From Hymenobacter gelipurpurascens (lineage in GTDB: Bacteria > Bacteroidota > Bacteroidia > Cytophagales > Hymenobacteraceae), in assembly GCF_900187375.1 (NCBI RefSeq), contig NZ_FYEW01000001.1, positions 372,001-436,000 on the forward strand: DNA of 64,000 nucleotides, in the 5' to 3' direction. Below the pieces are notes generated by a model. The model had not been told where the DNA came from, did not search any database, and saw only the letters and a list, made by a program, of their open reading frames with translations. Both the position numbers and the translations under genes were made by a program. Positions 48,800 through 57,678 of the stretch are shown one piece after another; position 1 is the first letter of the stretch; every line of letters starts with the position of its first letter.

Positions 48800-50365
48800 C
48801 TAATACCCTGGGTTTTGCACAATGTTGGAGTTCACGTCGGCCTGAGACTTCGGAATCGGATAAATCAGGTATTTCGGGTCGCTTACGGGCTTGTCTTTGC
48901 GGGCCAGCAAGAACTTGCCAAACCGAATCATATCATTCCGCCGCCACGACTCGCTGTAGAACTCCCGGCCCCGTTCATCCAGCAGGATGTCGAGGGTGAG
49001 GGATGGCAGGGCGCTGGCTCCGCGCGACGGATGAGTACGCAGTGAGTTGACGATGGCCAGCGCAGTAGATCCGTAGCTGCCAGCGCTGGTGGCCGTGCCG
49101 CCCCGCAGGATGGCCTCCGCCTTCATTAGCAGCACATCGGCTAGGCGGAAGGTCACGTGGTCGTTTTCGCAGCCGTTGCCGCCTTTGGCCTCGCTCACGT
49201 AATCAACAGGGTATTTGATAGGCCGGATGCCCTTGGCCTCCAGATCGGCGCCGGTTTCAAACAGGTTGATGTCCTTAGTAAACACCAGTGGAGCACCGCT
49301 GCGCGTGGTAAGTGGTGCATCGGTCAGCAGGTTGTACTGCTGCCCAATGAGGAAGCCCACGTTGATGCGCCGGCCGGTATTGGCAGGGCCGCCGGGGATA
49401 TCGTAGGCCTGCCCGCGGCGCTTGTCGGTGGCCTCGAATAGGTCGTAGAGCGAGGCGGGGGCGGCTGGTCCATTGTAGCCATCTACGGGCCGCATGTTGT
49501 AGTGCGACACGAACTTCCACAAGTCGCGGGTAGGACCGGCATTACCGAAGGTGTTCGGCTGCGTGAAGATGTTCTCTAGGCCTATTGCCGTATTGTTGGG
49601 CGCGAAGTTGTCGAAGTAGTTAGGCGTGAAGGAGTATTTACCACTGTTGATGACCTGATCGGCCAGCGTAATTACCTGGTTCATGTCGGCTGCCGCAAAG
49701 GTGGGCGCCTGGCGGTTGGCGTACACACCCTTATTGAGGTAGCACTTCATCAGCAGCACCCGCGCCGCATCTTTGTTGGCCTTGCCGGCAGGACCATCGG
49801 GTAGGTCTTTCTGAATGGCATTAATCTCACTCACGATGAAGTCGAGTGCCTCAGTTCCTTTGCGCACTTTAGCGTTTTCCGCCAGGTTCTCACCCGGCTC
49901 CCGATAAAGCACTTGGTCGTAGAGGTCGAGGAGCAGAAAGGTAGCCCAGGCCCGCAAGAACCGCGACTCGGCTGCCTGCTGCGGTGTGGGGTCGAAGCGT
50001 AGCAGGTCGGTGGAGGAATAAATAATGCCCTCCAGCTGGGTAAAGGTGTCGCGCACCCGCTCGTTGTTCGGGTCCCAGGTGTGGTTGTAGAGGGCGCGCC
50101 ACTTGCCGTTGTCGTCCCAGTCTGGCCCGCGGGTGGGCATAATGCGGGAATCAGTGGAAACCTCCTGTAAAGCAAATACGCTTACGTGGCCCTGAATTGG
50201 GTCGCGCTGGGCATTGTATACACCCTGCAGCAAGGAAGCTGGGTTGCCTTTTGGTATCTGGTCTTGCGTGAGCTGGCCCTCCAGGGTTTCGTTGAGCTCG
50301 CAGCTACTGGCCACCTGTAGCAATGCCAAAACGGAGGCCGTGCAAACAATCTTAGTGTAGTTCAT
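48800..50365 (-). CDS. SusD/RagB family nutrient-binding outer-membrane lipoprotein
   Basis: The 521-residue lipoprotein (lipobox LLQVASSC near residue 21) has the SusD helical fold. LTQDQIPKGNPASLLQGVYNAQ lies near the start, ESRFLRAWATFLLLDLYDQV at the first TPR-like pair, and the C-terminal RLADVLLMKAEAILRGG and ERGREFYSESWRRNDMIRFGKF. SusD caps the SusC channel and binds glycan. It lies 19 nt after SusC on the same strand. Confidence 0.96.
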   Translation of the reverse strand: MNYTKIVCTASVLALLQVASSCELNETLEGQLTQDQIPKGNPASLLQGVYNAQRDPIQGHVSVFALQEVSTDSRIMPTRGPDWDDNGKWRALYNHTWDPNNERVRDTFTQLEGIIYSSTDLLRFDPTPQQAAESRFLRAWATFLLLDLYDQVLYREPGENLAENAKVRKGTEALDFIVSEINAIQKDLPDGPAGKANKDAARVLLMKCYLNKGVYANRQAPTFAAADMNQVITLADQVINSGKYSFTPNYFDNFAPNNTAIGLENIFTQPNTFGNAGPTRDLWKFVSHYNMRPVDGYNGPAAPASLYDLFEATDKRRGQAYDIPGGPANTGRRINVGFLIGQQYNLLTDAPLTTRSGAPLVFTKDINLFETGADLEAKGIRPIKYPVDYVSEAKGGNGCENDHVTFRLADVLLMKAEAILRGGTATSAGSYGSTALAIVNSLRTHPSRGASALPSLTLDILLDERGREFYSESWRRNDMIRFGKFLLARKDKPVSDPKYLIYPIPKSQADVNSNIVQNPGY

Positions 50366-50384
50366 GGTGGGAAGAAATTAGAGG

Positions 50385-53372
50385 CTACAGAGAGAAGTTG
50401 ACGCCGAATGTGAAGGTGCGGGCACTGGGGTAAGGCAGGTAGTCGATACCGATGGAAGGCACCTGGTTGGCTCCGCGCTTCACGGTGTTGATTTCCGGAT
50501 CAAACCCATCGTATTTGGTTATCACGAATAGGTTCTGGCCCGTGGCGTAAATCCGGGCGCCCTTCAGGAAGCTGCCTATATCGCCAAAGCTGTAGGCCAG
50601 CGTGAGGTTAGACATCTTCAGGTAATTGCCCTTCTCCAGGTAGCGCGTAGAGGCCGCTGAGGGGTTGCCGGTTGCTTCTTTGGTAGAGTTTTCAAACGTG
50701 GAAAGGGCAATGTTTTTGCCGGCTCCAATCTGACCGATAGCACCTACTGCGTTGAGCGTGTTGTTGTAGATGTACTGCCCAAATACGCCGGTCATGTTGG
50801 CCACCAGGGAGAGTTTGCCATAGCGGGCATTGGCACCTAAGCCCAGCAACGTACGAGGGTTCGGGCTGCCTGAGTACACCGCCGGTCCAAACGCGTTGGA
50901 CAAGCCCTGCTCATTGATGCCATTGTACTGGGGTAGGAAAAAGGCGTTGATGGGGTAGCCGTTGGTGATAAGTTGCGACAATGCCCCCGTCAGGCCCTGC
51001 CCGTTAATAGCCCCAGTCGGAATGTCGGCCCCACTCAGGCCCGTTACCTCATTACGAATAAACGTGGCGTTGGCATTGAGACTTACTTCCACTTGCTCAT
51101 TAGTGATAAGCGTAGTGCCTAGGGCTAGCTCTACGCCCTTGTTCACGATTTTTCCGTCGAGGTTGGTCCAGCGGATGGCCTGTACCGGTGGAGCAGGCTG
51201 GCCGGGTAGGCGCGGAAACAGCAAGTCGGTAGTAGACTTGTGGAAGTAGTCGGCTGTGAAGGTGAGGCGGTTGTTGAACGCCCCAATATCAACGCCGGCA
51301 TTGAATTGTGCATCTGACTGCCATTTCAGGTCGGGGTTGGCATCGTTGATGGGAGCCTGTGCCCCGTTGTCGTTGATGGAGAAGCGCCCCTGTGCCGAGC
51401 CGGCCGGAAACTCCTGGTTGCCGGTGCGGCCATAGCCAGCCCGTAGCTTAAGCTGGGAAAGCTGCTCAGCCGGGAAAAAAGCTTCCTGGCCTAGGTCCCA
51501 GGCCACTGCAAAGGAGGGGAAATAGCCCGCACGGTTGTTAGGACCAAATTTGCTGCTGGCGTCGCGGCGGAGCGTGCCGGTCACAATGTAGCGGTCCTTG
51601 TAGTTGAAGATGGCCCGGCCAAACAACGATTGTAGCTCCGAGGACGGGTCCACAAACGACGACACCTGACGCGACCCGGTAGCCGATGACTGAATGTAGT
51701 TGGTATAATCGAGACCGAAGACCCCAAAGCCCCCCGCGGCGGGGTTGCCGAACGCATTCACGTTGGAGCCCAAATTCTCAAACTTGGTGTACTCGTAGCC
51801 TATTACCGCATTCAGGTTCAGATCGGTAGCTATGCTTTTGTTGAGGCTGAGCGTGTGAGCGATTTGCTGAGTGGTCAGCTCGTTGTTGCTGATGCTGGCA
51901 AACCCTTGGTTTTCGATGCCGGGGTAGTTAATCAGTCGCTGATCGATGGAAGTGCGTCGCTCACCGCTGTTGTAGTTCACGCTCAGCAGCATCCGGTACT
52001 GGAGCCAGTCAGTGAACTTAAACGAGGGCGCGATGCTGGCCAGAATGGTATTCACGCGGGACTTGTCGTTGTAAAGCTCCGAGGCTGCCAGCGGGTTCAC
52101 CACGTCGCCCGACTGGATGAAGAGTGAGCCATCGGTGTTGCGCAGGGGCTGCGTGGGGTTCCACTGCAGGGCTTGCCCAATAAGGCTACCCCGGAAGCCG
52201 GCATCAGTGGTGATGTTGGCCAACTCTTCGCGGAACTGGCTCGTGGCAATATTGATGTCCATGCCCAACTTCTTGCTCTCCAGAAATTGCAGGTTCGTGG
52301 AGAGGTTAGCACTGTACTTCTTGAAGCCCGTTTTGCGCACAATACCATCTTGGTCGAGGTAGCCCAGCGAGAGACGGTAGCGGCCAGTTTCGCCGCCGCC
52401 GCTCATGGCCACATTGTAATTCTGCAGGTAGCCGGTGCGCAGAATTTCTTTGAGCGCGTCCACGTCGCCGCCCTTGTCGTTGGCGGCCGGGGCTCCGTAG
52501 TAGGTAATGGCCTCGCGGTACTGACCGGCATCCAGGTATTCGGGCCGGCGTAGTAGTTTAGAGAAACCAGTGGATACACCCACATTTAGGGTTGGAGCCC
52601 CCGATTTGCCTTTCTTGGTGGTGATGAGTACTACGCCGTAGGCCGCCCGTGAGCCGTAGATGGCCGTAGCGGAGGCATCCTTCAGCACCGTCAGCGACTC
52701 AATATCGTCGGGGTTGAGGAAGTTGAGCGGGTTACTGTCGGCGCCGGTTCCAACGTCGGCGGAGGCTACTAGGCCAGGTCGGGCGGTGCGCCCATCAAGT
52801 GGCACGCCATCTACCACGTACAGCGGCTGGCCGGTGCCCGTCACGGCGGAGTTGCCTCGAATGCGGATGGTGGCGGGCCCGCCAGGCTGGCCGCTATTGT
52901 TGCTGACCTGCACCCCCGATACTCGACCCTGAATCAACTGGTCGGGCGAGGTGAAGGTGCCCCGGTTGAATTCCTTCTCGCCTACTACCGCCACGGCCCC
53001 GGTCACGTCCTGTTTGCGGGCCGTGCCATAGCCCGTTACCACCACCTCGCTCAAAGCCTGCGAGTCTTCCTGAAGCGTGATGTTGAGCGTGGTGGGCGAA
53101 GAGCCGATGGTCACGGCCCGCGATTGGGTCTTGTAGCCGATCGAGGAGATGACCAGCTCGTAGTTTCCGGGAGCGGTGGTCAGCTCGTACTGGCCGGTTG
53201 CGTTGGTGGGGGCTGCCGTGCTGGTGCCCTTGATCAGGACGGTAGCGCCCACAACCGGGGAGCCGTTTGCCTCTGCTACTGTGCCTCGAACGATGCCTTG
53301 CCCCAGCGCGCTACCGGACAAGGCCAGAAACGCGACCAGGAGGCTTCCCCTAGTCTGTAGAAATTCTGACAT
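50385..53372 (-). CDS. SusC/RagA family TonB-dependent outer-membrane transporter
   Basis: The 995-residue barrel has a signal peptide, a carboxypeptidase-regulatory-like domain at about 25-105 (GIVRGTVAEANGSPVVGATV), the SusC signature EVVVTGYGTARKQDVTGAVA near 115, a plug with RIRGNSAVTGTGQPLYVVDGVPL and a 22-stranded barrel ending FTFGVNFSL. With SusD it forms a pedal-bin importer of oligosaccharides. No STN domain is seen, so regulation is by the divergent LacI protein rather than through a sigma/anti-sigma pair. Confidence 0.97.
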   Translation of the reverse strand: MSEFLQTRGSLLVAFLALSGSALGQGIVRGTVAEANGSPVVGATVLIKGTSTAAPTNATGQYELTTAPGNYELVISSIGYKTQSRAVTIGSSPTTLNITLQEDSQALSEVVVTGYGTARKQDVTGAVAVVGEKEFNRGTFTSPDQLIQGRVSGVQVSNNSGQPGGPATIRIRGNSAVTGTGQPLYVVDGVPLDGRTARPGLVASADVGTGADSNPLNFLNPDDIESLTVLKDASATAIYGSRAAYGVVLITTKKGKSGAPTLNVGVSTGFSKLLRRPEYLDAGQYREAITYYGAPAANDKGGDVDALKEILRTGYLQNYNVAMSGGGETGRYRLSLGYLDQDGIVRKTGFKKYSANLSTNLQFLESKKLGMDINIATSQFREELANITTDAGFRGSLIGQALQWNPTQPLRNTDGSLFIQSGDVVNPLAASELYNDKSRVNTILASIAPSFKFTDWLQYRMLLSVNYNSGERRTSIDQRLINYPGIENQGFASISNNELTTQQIAHTLSLNKSIATDLNLNAVIGYEYTKFENLGSNVNAFGNPAAGGFGVFGLDYTNYIQSSATGSRQVSSFVDPSSELQSLFGRAIFNYKDRYIVTGTLRRDASSKFGPNNRAGYFPSFAVAWDLGQEAFFPAEQLSQLKLRAGYGRTGNQEFPAGSAQGRFSINDNGAQAPINDANPDLKWQSDAQFNAGVDIGAFNNRLTFTADYFHKSTTDLLFPRLPGQPAPPVQAIRWTNLDGKIVNKGVELALGTTLITNEQVEVSLNANATFIRNEVTGLSGADIPTGAINGQGLTGALSQLITNGYPINAFFLPQYNGINEQGLSNAFGPAVYSGSPNPRTLLGLGANARYGKLSLVANMTGVFGQYIYNNTLNAVGAIGQIGAGKNIALSTFENSTKEATGNPSAASTRYLEKGNYLKMSNLTLAYSFGDIGSFLKGARIYATGQNLFVITKYDGFDPEINTVKRGANQVPSIGIDYLPYPSARTFTFGVNFSL

Positions 53373-53664
53373 AATAGAGTGGGTTTTTGTGGGAATAAAA
53401 CTGGCTGTCTGACTAAAGGTGCAGTATTAATAGCAACATAATCAAGTGGTAAGCTCCCGCAAACTTTGTACTTTAAACCGAAATCGATAACGTAACCGAT
53501 TTCGGAGCATTGATATTTTTTTAATATGCAGTAGAAATTTTATATGATGCCCACTGGTAACTGCCTCTCAGGCCCTTTACCTGCTTCGAGGAGAACAACC
53601 TAGGCCAGGATTGTTATCCTCAACTGATCCGCTCCGCACTACTACCAATCTTCCCACCCTCCCC
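53373..53664. other. Divergent regulatory region of the SusCD and LacI genes
   Basis: About 290 AT-rich bases separate the divergent SusC and LacI starts. They contain the operator-like palindrome at 53478-53505 and a weak TACTTTAA box next to it. No gene is present. Confidence 0.7.
53478..53505. promoter_or_regulatory. Putative LacI-family operator
   Basis: A 28-bp palindrome with 12 of 14 base pairs matched, centred on ACGT, with half-sites CCGAAATCG and CGATTTCGG. A central CG step and AT-rich half-sites are typical of LacI-family operators. It lies 106 nt from the SusC start and 160 nt from the LacI start, so one bound dimer could control both directions. Confidence 0.75.
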
Positions 53665-54699
53665 ATGAAAAGAGCTACTCTACGCGACATTGCCCAGAGT
53701 CTGGGCGTAACCGTTGCCACCGTATCGCGGGCCCTGAAAAACTACCCTGATATTAGCGCCACCACGAAGCAAACGGTACTGGCCACGGCCGAGCGGATGC
53801 ACTACGCGCCCCACCCGCTGGCCGTGAAGCTGCGCCAGAAGTCCTATAGAGTGGTAGGGGTGGTGGTGCCCGACATTGTGCACCCGTTTTTTTCCGATGT
53901 CATCAGTGGCATTATTGAAGTGGTGGAGGCCCTGGGCTACCATGTGATTCTGAGCCAGAGCAATGAGAGCTACGAAAAAGAAATCAGGGTAACCCAAATG
54001 CTGCTGGCTACCGGCGTAGATGGCCTACTAGTGTGCCTGTCCAATGAAACCGTGGATGTAGGCCACCTGCGCGCCCTCCAGGACTACGACCTGCCCGTGG
54101 TGCTGTTTGATAAAATCAACTCGGGGCTGGATGCCAGTACCGTAGTAACCAACGACTTTCAAGGGGCCTACGACGCCGTTACGCACTTGCTTGATCAGGG
54201 CTATACCCGCGTGGCCCACATCAAAGGCCCGCCGCACCCCGAGAATACCCGCCAGCGCTTTGCCGGCTACCGAGCCGCCCTGGCGGCCTATGGCCTGCCG
54301 TTCCGGCCTGAGTACGTGGGCGAGTGCCACGCCGTCACGCATTCCGAAGGGGTCACCTTTGCCAGGCAGTTTATGGCCCTGCCCGAGCCGCCCGATTCTC
54401 TGTTTGCCGTTACCGATTCGGTGGCTATTGGGGCCATTACCGCCCTGCGGGAAGGTGGCTGGCGCGTGCCACAGGATATGGCCGTCATTGGCTTCAGCGA
54501 CTGGGCCGTGTGCCAACTGATGGAACCCAGCATCAGCTCCGTTGCTCAGCCCGGCTATGAAATCGGCCGGCGGGCCAGTGAGCTGCTGCTGCGCGAAATT
54601 CAGCAGCTCCGCGACGAGCAACCTCTGGAACACGACCATCTGGTGCTGGATGCCACCATTAAAATACGGCAGTCGTCGCAGCGTCCAGCTATCAGGTAA
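53665..54699 (+). CDS. LacI family transcriptional regulator
   Basis: The 344-residue protein has the N-terminal HTH and hinge (LRDIAQSLGVTVATVSRALKN, residues 4-24, then PHPLAVKLRQKSYRVVGVVVPD). A periplasmic-binding-protein-like effector domain follows, with HPFFSDVISGIIEVVEALGY and DSVAIGAITALREGGWRVPQDMAVIGFSD. The effector is probably a sugar imported or released by the adjacent locus. I chose ATG 53665 because the HTH starts right after it. Confidence 0.96.
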   Translation: MKRATLRDIAQSLGVTVATVSRALKNYPDISATTKQTVLATAERMHYAPHPLAVKLRQKSYRVVGVVVPDIVHPFFSDVISGIIEVVEALGYHVILSQSNESYEKEIRVTQMLLATGVDGLLVCLSNETVDVGHLRALQDYDLPVVLFDKINSGLDASTVVTNDFQGAYDAVTHLLDQGYTRVAHIKGPPHPENTRQRFAGYRAALAAYGLPFRPEYVGECHAVTHSEGVTFARQFMALPEPPDSLFAVTDSVAIGAITALREGGWRVPQDMAVIGFSDWAVCQLMEPSISSVAQPGYEIGRRASELLLREIQQLRDEQPLEHDHLVLDATIKIRQSSQRPAIR

Positions 54700-54756
54700 G
54701 GTGTTGTAGGCCAGTAGAGTTAGCAGTGATGGCCTGCGCCTCGCAGGGAGTGATTT

Positions 54757-54801
54757 TGCAGCGCGGAATAGAAACCCACTGGGTTTACATTCCGCGCTGC
54801 A
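54757..54801. terminator. Long palindrome between LacI and GNAT genes
   Basis: Arms of 22 bp (TGCAGCGCGGAAT...CCCA) pair with two mismatches around a single-base loop. It lies 57 nt after the LacI stop and 28 nt before the end of the convergent GNAT gene. No T tract. It is another of the over-long terminator-like palindromes. Confidence 0.7.
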
Positions 54802-54829
54802 TGTGGCTATCTGTTGGGCCTAACAAGGC

Positions 54830-55417
54830 TTAGTGCTGCCCGTGGGTGCTTTGGTGCAGGCTCAGGCTTTTGGAGGTGTCGTAGGCCAGTTCGAGGTAGT
54901 GGTTGTTGTTAAACTCAAACTCCGCAAGTACCACTAGCCCCAGCTTTTGCGTGTGCGCCCGATAAGAGCGGGTATTTATCTGGTTGATGAACGTGACCAG
55001 CACCGGGTAGCGGTGCGACATCTTCTCACGGGCGAATTCAAAAATAGCTTCCAGCAACCCGCTGCCCCGGTAGGCTTTATCAACGCAAACCGGCCCGTAC
55101 TGATAGGAGTTTTCGGTGCTTAACGTGTGGCCCGCGAATGTAAGTTTAGGGAGGTCCGCAATCATGCGGGCGAAAATCGGCCACACCGACCAGTACTGCC
55201 ACGAGGCCGCCATCACGTAGGCCATTACCGCTTCTTCGTGCCGGGCAATAAACAGCCCCTGCTCTTCCTGAATCAGCTTAGTCAGCTGCTCGCGGGTGAA
55301 GTTGGTGGTCACGAAACCGTCCTTCTTGTCCTCCTCCAGAATCGTATCGATCTGGTACTTCCGGTGAAGCGTTAGAACGTCTTCTATATCTTCTAGGCCA
55401 GCTAGTTTGAGTTGCAT
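54830..55417 (-). CDS. GNAT family N-acetyltransferase
   Basis: The 195-residue protein has the GNAT core: MQLKLAGLEDIEDVLTLHRKY at the start and the acetyl-CoA site QYGPVCVDKAYRGSGLLEAIFEFA near 105, where RGSGL is the R/Q-x-x-G-x-G/A variant. A conserved second part (VTFINQINTRSYRAHTQKLG) follows. Substrate unknown. A small unknown ORF lies upstream. Confidence 0.8.
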   Translation of the reverse strand: MQLKLAGLEDIEDVLTLHRKYQIDTILEEDKKDGFVTTNFTREQLTKLIQEEQGLFIARHEEAVMAYVMAASWQYWSVWPIFARMIADLPKLTFAGHTLSTENSYQYGPVCVDKAYRGSGLLEAIFEFAREKMSHRYPVLVTFINQINTRSYRAHTQKLGLVVLAEFEFNNNHYLELAYDTSKSLSLHQSTHGQH

Positions 55418-55436
55418 AAGGGAGCTAGAGAGAATC

Positions 55437-55613
55437 TTAATTATCGGACTGGTGGGTAATCCCTTTATCTGTGATACTTGTCAAGGTGAATTTATCATAG
55501 GCCATTACATCAAACACTTTGGAATAGCCATGATTCAGCCATTTTTTGTAAATGAGCTTGCCATTCATAAACAGATAGAACTCATGGTCTCTTAGTACTT
55601 TAATAATTGCCAT
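55437..55613 (-). CDS. Small hypothetical protein
   Basis: From the ATG at 55613 the 58-residue product starts MAIIKVLRDHEFYLFMNGKL and is rich in Lys, Tyr and Phe, with a natural amino-acid balance. A start at 55673 would add 20 residues of poorer quality. The stop lies 19 nt from the GNAT start, so the two may share a transcript. By eye the region is AT-rich compared with its flanks. No family recognised. Confidence 0.45.
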   Translation of the reverse strand: MAIIKVLRDHEFYLFMNGKLIYKKWLNHGYSKVFDVMAYDKFTLTSITDKGITHQSDN

Positions 55614-55731
55614 TGGTGCTAGGTATTGTGATGACAATATTCCTCGAGAAGCAATAGTGCAATATAGTTTCATGTATTGCTTTGCGCCCTATTTCTTATC
55701 CTACATCAAGGCGGCGCCACATACAGCGGGG

Positions 55732-55739
55732 TAATTTTG
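55732..55739 (+). promoter_or_regulatory. Candidate -7 box (TAATTTTG) of the dioxygenase gene
   Basis: TAATTTTG matches TAnnTTTG exactly and ends 22 nt before the ATG at 55762, the same spacing as the other candidates. Confidence 0.55.
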
Positions 55740-55761
55740 TTAGATATAAACTGATAAACTC

Positions 55762-56649
55762 ATGCGCCGCAAAGACGCCCTAAAGTCCTTAGCCGTGCTA
55801 CCTTTTTCTACTGCTATGAATTCTCTGCAAGACCTCCATACCACTGCCAGCAGCTTCCAGAAAACCGCCAAGATGCCCGTGCTTTTTGTAGGTCACGGCT
55901 CCCCGATGAATGCGCTGGCCGATAACCCGTTTACCCAAACGCTGCACCGGCTAGGCCAGGATATCCGGAACCTGCAGCCGCCCCGCGCCATTCTAGTGGT
56001 ATCGGCGCACTGGCTTACGCGCGGCACCTTTGTAACCGTGAACGAGCGGCCGGAAACCATCCACGACTTTGGCGGCTTCCCGCAGGAATTGTTCGATATG
56101 CAGTACCCCGCGCCCGGCGCACCCGAGGTAGCCCAGGAAGTGCTGGCTGCCCTGCCCGACGCGCACCCTAGCGACGAATGGGGGCTCGACCACGGCACCT
56201 GGACGGTGCTGCACCACATGTTTCCGGAGGCCGATATTCCGGTGTTCCAGCTCAGCATCGACTACTACAAGCCCATTACCTACCACGCCGAGCTATCCAG
56301 GCAGCTGCAGTTTCTGCGCCGCCGCGGCGTCCTGATTCTGGGTAGCGGCAACATTGTGCATAACCTGCGCCAGAGTATGCCCAGCTTCATGAACGACGAC
56401 CCACGCCCGCACGCCTGGGCCGTGGAGTTTGACGCGTGGGCCAAAGCCAAAATCGACCAGCGGGACTTGTTTTCCCTGGCCCATTACCAGCAGGCCGGTG
56501 CCAGTGGCCCGCTTTCGGTGCCCACACCCGACCACTACATCCCGATGCTGTACAGCCTGGCCCTGGCCGAGCCCGATGACGATATCCGCCACGCCTTCGA
56601 GGAGGTGAGCTTCGGCGGCATGAGCATGCGCACGTTTGTGGTAGGGTAG
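55762..56649 (+). CDS. Class III extradiol ring-cleavage dioxygenase, DODA/YgiD family
   Basis: The 295-residue protein has the DODA metal site: His in LFVGHGSPMNAL near 47, His in LVVSAHWLTRG near 85, and conserved DHGTWTVLHHMFP and GSGNIVHNLR. YgiD-type enzymes open L-DOPA and related catechols with a divalent metal. A 38-residue N-terminal leader (MRRKDALKSLAVLPFSTAMN) precedes the conserved core that starts at MPVLFVGHG. It looks like a degenerate Tat-type or secretion leader, which YgiD lacks. Confidence 0.9.
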   Translation: MRRKDALKSLAVLPFSTAMNSLQDLHTTASSFQKTAKMPVLFVGHGSPMNALADNPFTQTLHRLGQDIRNLQPPRAILVVSAHWLTRGTFVTVNERPETIHDFGGFPQELFDMQYPAPGAPEVAQEVLAALPDAHPSDEWGLDHGTWTVLHHMFPEADIPVFQLSIDYYKPITYHAELSRQLQFLRRRGVLILGSGNIVHNLRQSMPSFMNDDPRPHAWAVEFDAWAKAKIDQRDLFSLAHYQQAGASGPLSVPTPDHYIPMLYSLALAEPDDDIRHAFEEVSFGGMSMRTFVVG

Positions 56650-56670
56650 GTGTGCGGCCTGTAGAGAGGC

Positions 56671-57330
56671 CTAGCGCCGGGCCATAGCAGGCACTGGCCT
56701 AATGGGCAACCGGACGGTGGCATGCATACCGGGCCTGATGCGCGGCGAGCCGGTATTGTGAATCAGGACCGTAACGGTCTGTTTTGAGGCCGGCTTCCTG
56801 GTGTGGGCTATCGTCTCAACCAGGCCAGTAAACGTACGAGACGGTAACTCCAGAATACTCACCGAAACCGGGTCGCACAGTTTTAGGCGCTGCTCCAGCG
56901 GGCTGGGCATAAGTAGCGGTACTTTCACCTGCGCTACATCCTGGAGCATGGCAACAGTGCCTCCGGTAGGCACATGTTGGCCAACCTCCACTTGTTTTTT
57001 CACGAGAATACCTGCCTGTGGCGCCAGCAAAAAGTGCCGATCAAACTCGCTGGAATTCTGACCTTTTTGGTAGAGGCGGAGTAAAATCTGACGTTTCTTG
57101 ACGTACTCTCCCTCGGCGAAGAAAACCTGGCGCACCCAGCCATGGTCCGACACCTTAACGGGGAGCATGGCGGCTGGCTCTACAATGCCTGCCAGCACCA
57201 CCGCTTCGGGAGCCGCCGGGGTATTTGCAGGCTGCGCTGGAGCTATAGGTGTAGCCTTCTGTTGCGCAACTTCAGGAAAAGGAAGCAGGAGCAGAAAAGC
57301 CGCAAGAGGCAGAGTACTATGCTGACCCAT
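56671..57330 (-). CDS. Biotin-lipoyl/HlyD-like adaptor protein, orphan
   Basis: The 219-residue protein has a signal peptide (MGQHSTLPLAAFLLLLPFPEVA). It carries the two halves of a lipoyl-like module, HGWVRQVFFAEGEYVKKRQILLRLYQ near 60 and LLAPQAGILVKKQVEVGQHVPTGG near 105, followed by a beta-barrel domain with GMHATVRLPI at the end. This is a short RND or ABC-efflux membrane-fusion protein without the usual long coiled-coil hairpin. No pump or TolC gene is adjacent. Confidence 0.7.
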   Translation of the reverse strand: MGQHSTLPLAAFLLLLPFPEVAQQKATPIAPAQPANTPAAPEAVVLAGIVEPAAMLPVKVSDHGWVRQVFFAEGEYVKKRQILLRLYQKGQNSSEFDRHFLLAPQAGILVKKQVEVGQHVPTGGTVAMLQDVAQVKVPLLMPSPLEQRLKLCDPVSVSILELPSRTFTGLVETIAHTRKPASKQTVTVLIHNTGSPRIRPGMHATVRLPIRPVPAMARR

Positions 57331-57678
57331 AAGAGAATGCACTAGTGGATATATCAACTCCCAGATGTGCTGTTAGCACCCAACAACGGCCTTACCAACT
57401 TGGGCAACATAGAAACAACTGGCCTCACTGAATATAGTAAATTTATATATAAAGGGGCTTTTTGTCAACTAAAATCGGCAGTTGCGCAGGAGGCGGTTTG
57501 GCATGCAAAGCCAGAAGACAACGGGAACGGATACATCAGCCAAAAGCCTGTCAGCGCCATCTCTGCAGTAGTCCGAAAGACAATAATCAGGACTTTCATC
57601 ACGATACTGGTTTCTCCACAAAAAAGCCCCAGCTGCACAACTGCGGCTGGGGCTTTTGGCAAAGAGCGGGAAGCAGCT
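57331..57678. other. Gene-free stretch with a terminator
   Basis: About 350 bases. It contains the terminator of the cytochrome operon (57620-57657) and the upstream region of the adaptor gene; a TTATATATAAAGG stretch at about 57440 is AT-rich and promoter-like. No gene seen. Confidence 0.5.
57620..57657 (-). terminator. Rho-independent terminator of the cytochrome/dehydrogenase operon
   Basis: Stem AAAAGCCCCAGCTGCA / TGCGGCTGGGGCTTTT with one mismatch and a 4-nt loop, followed on the minus strand by T (A run at 57620-57625). It lies 21 nt after the cytochrome stop. Confidence 0.88.
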
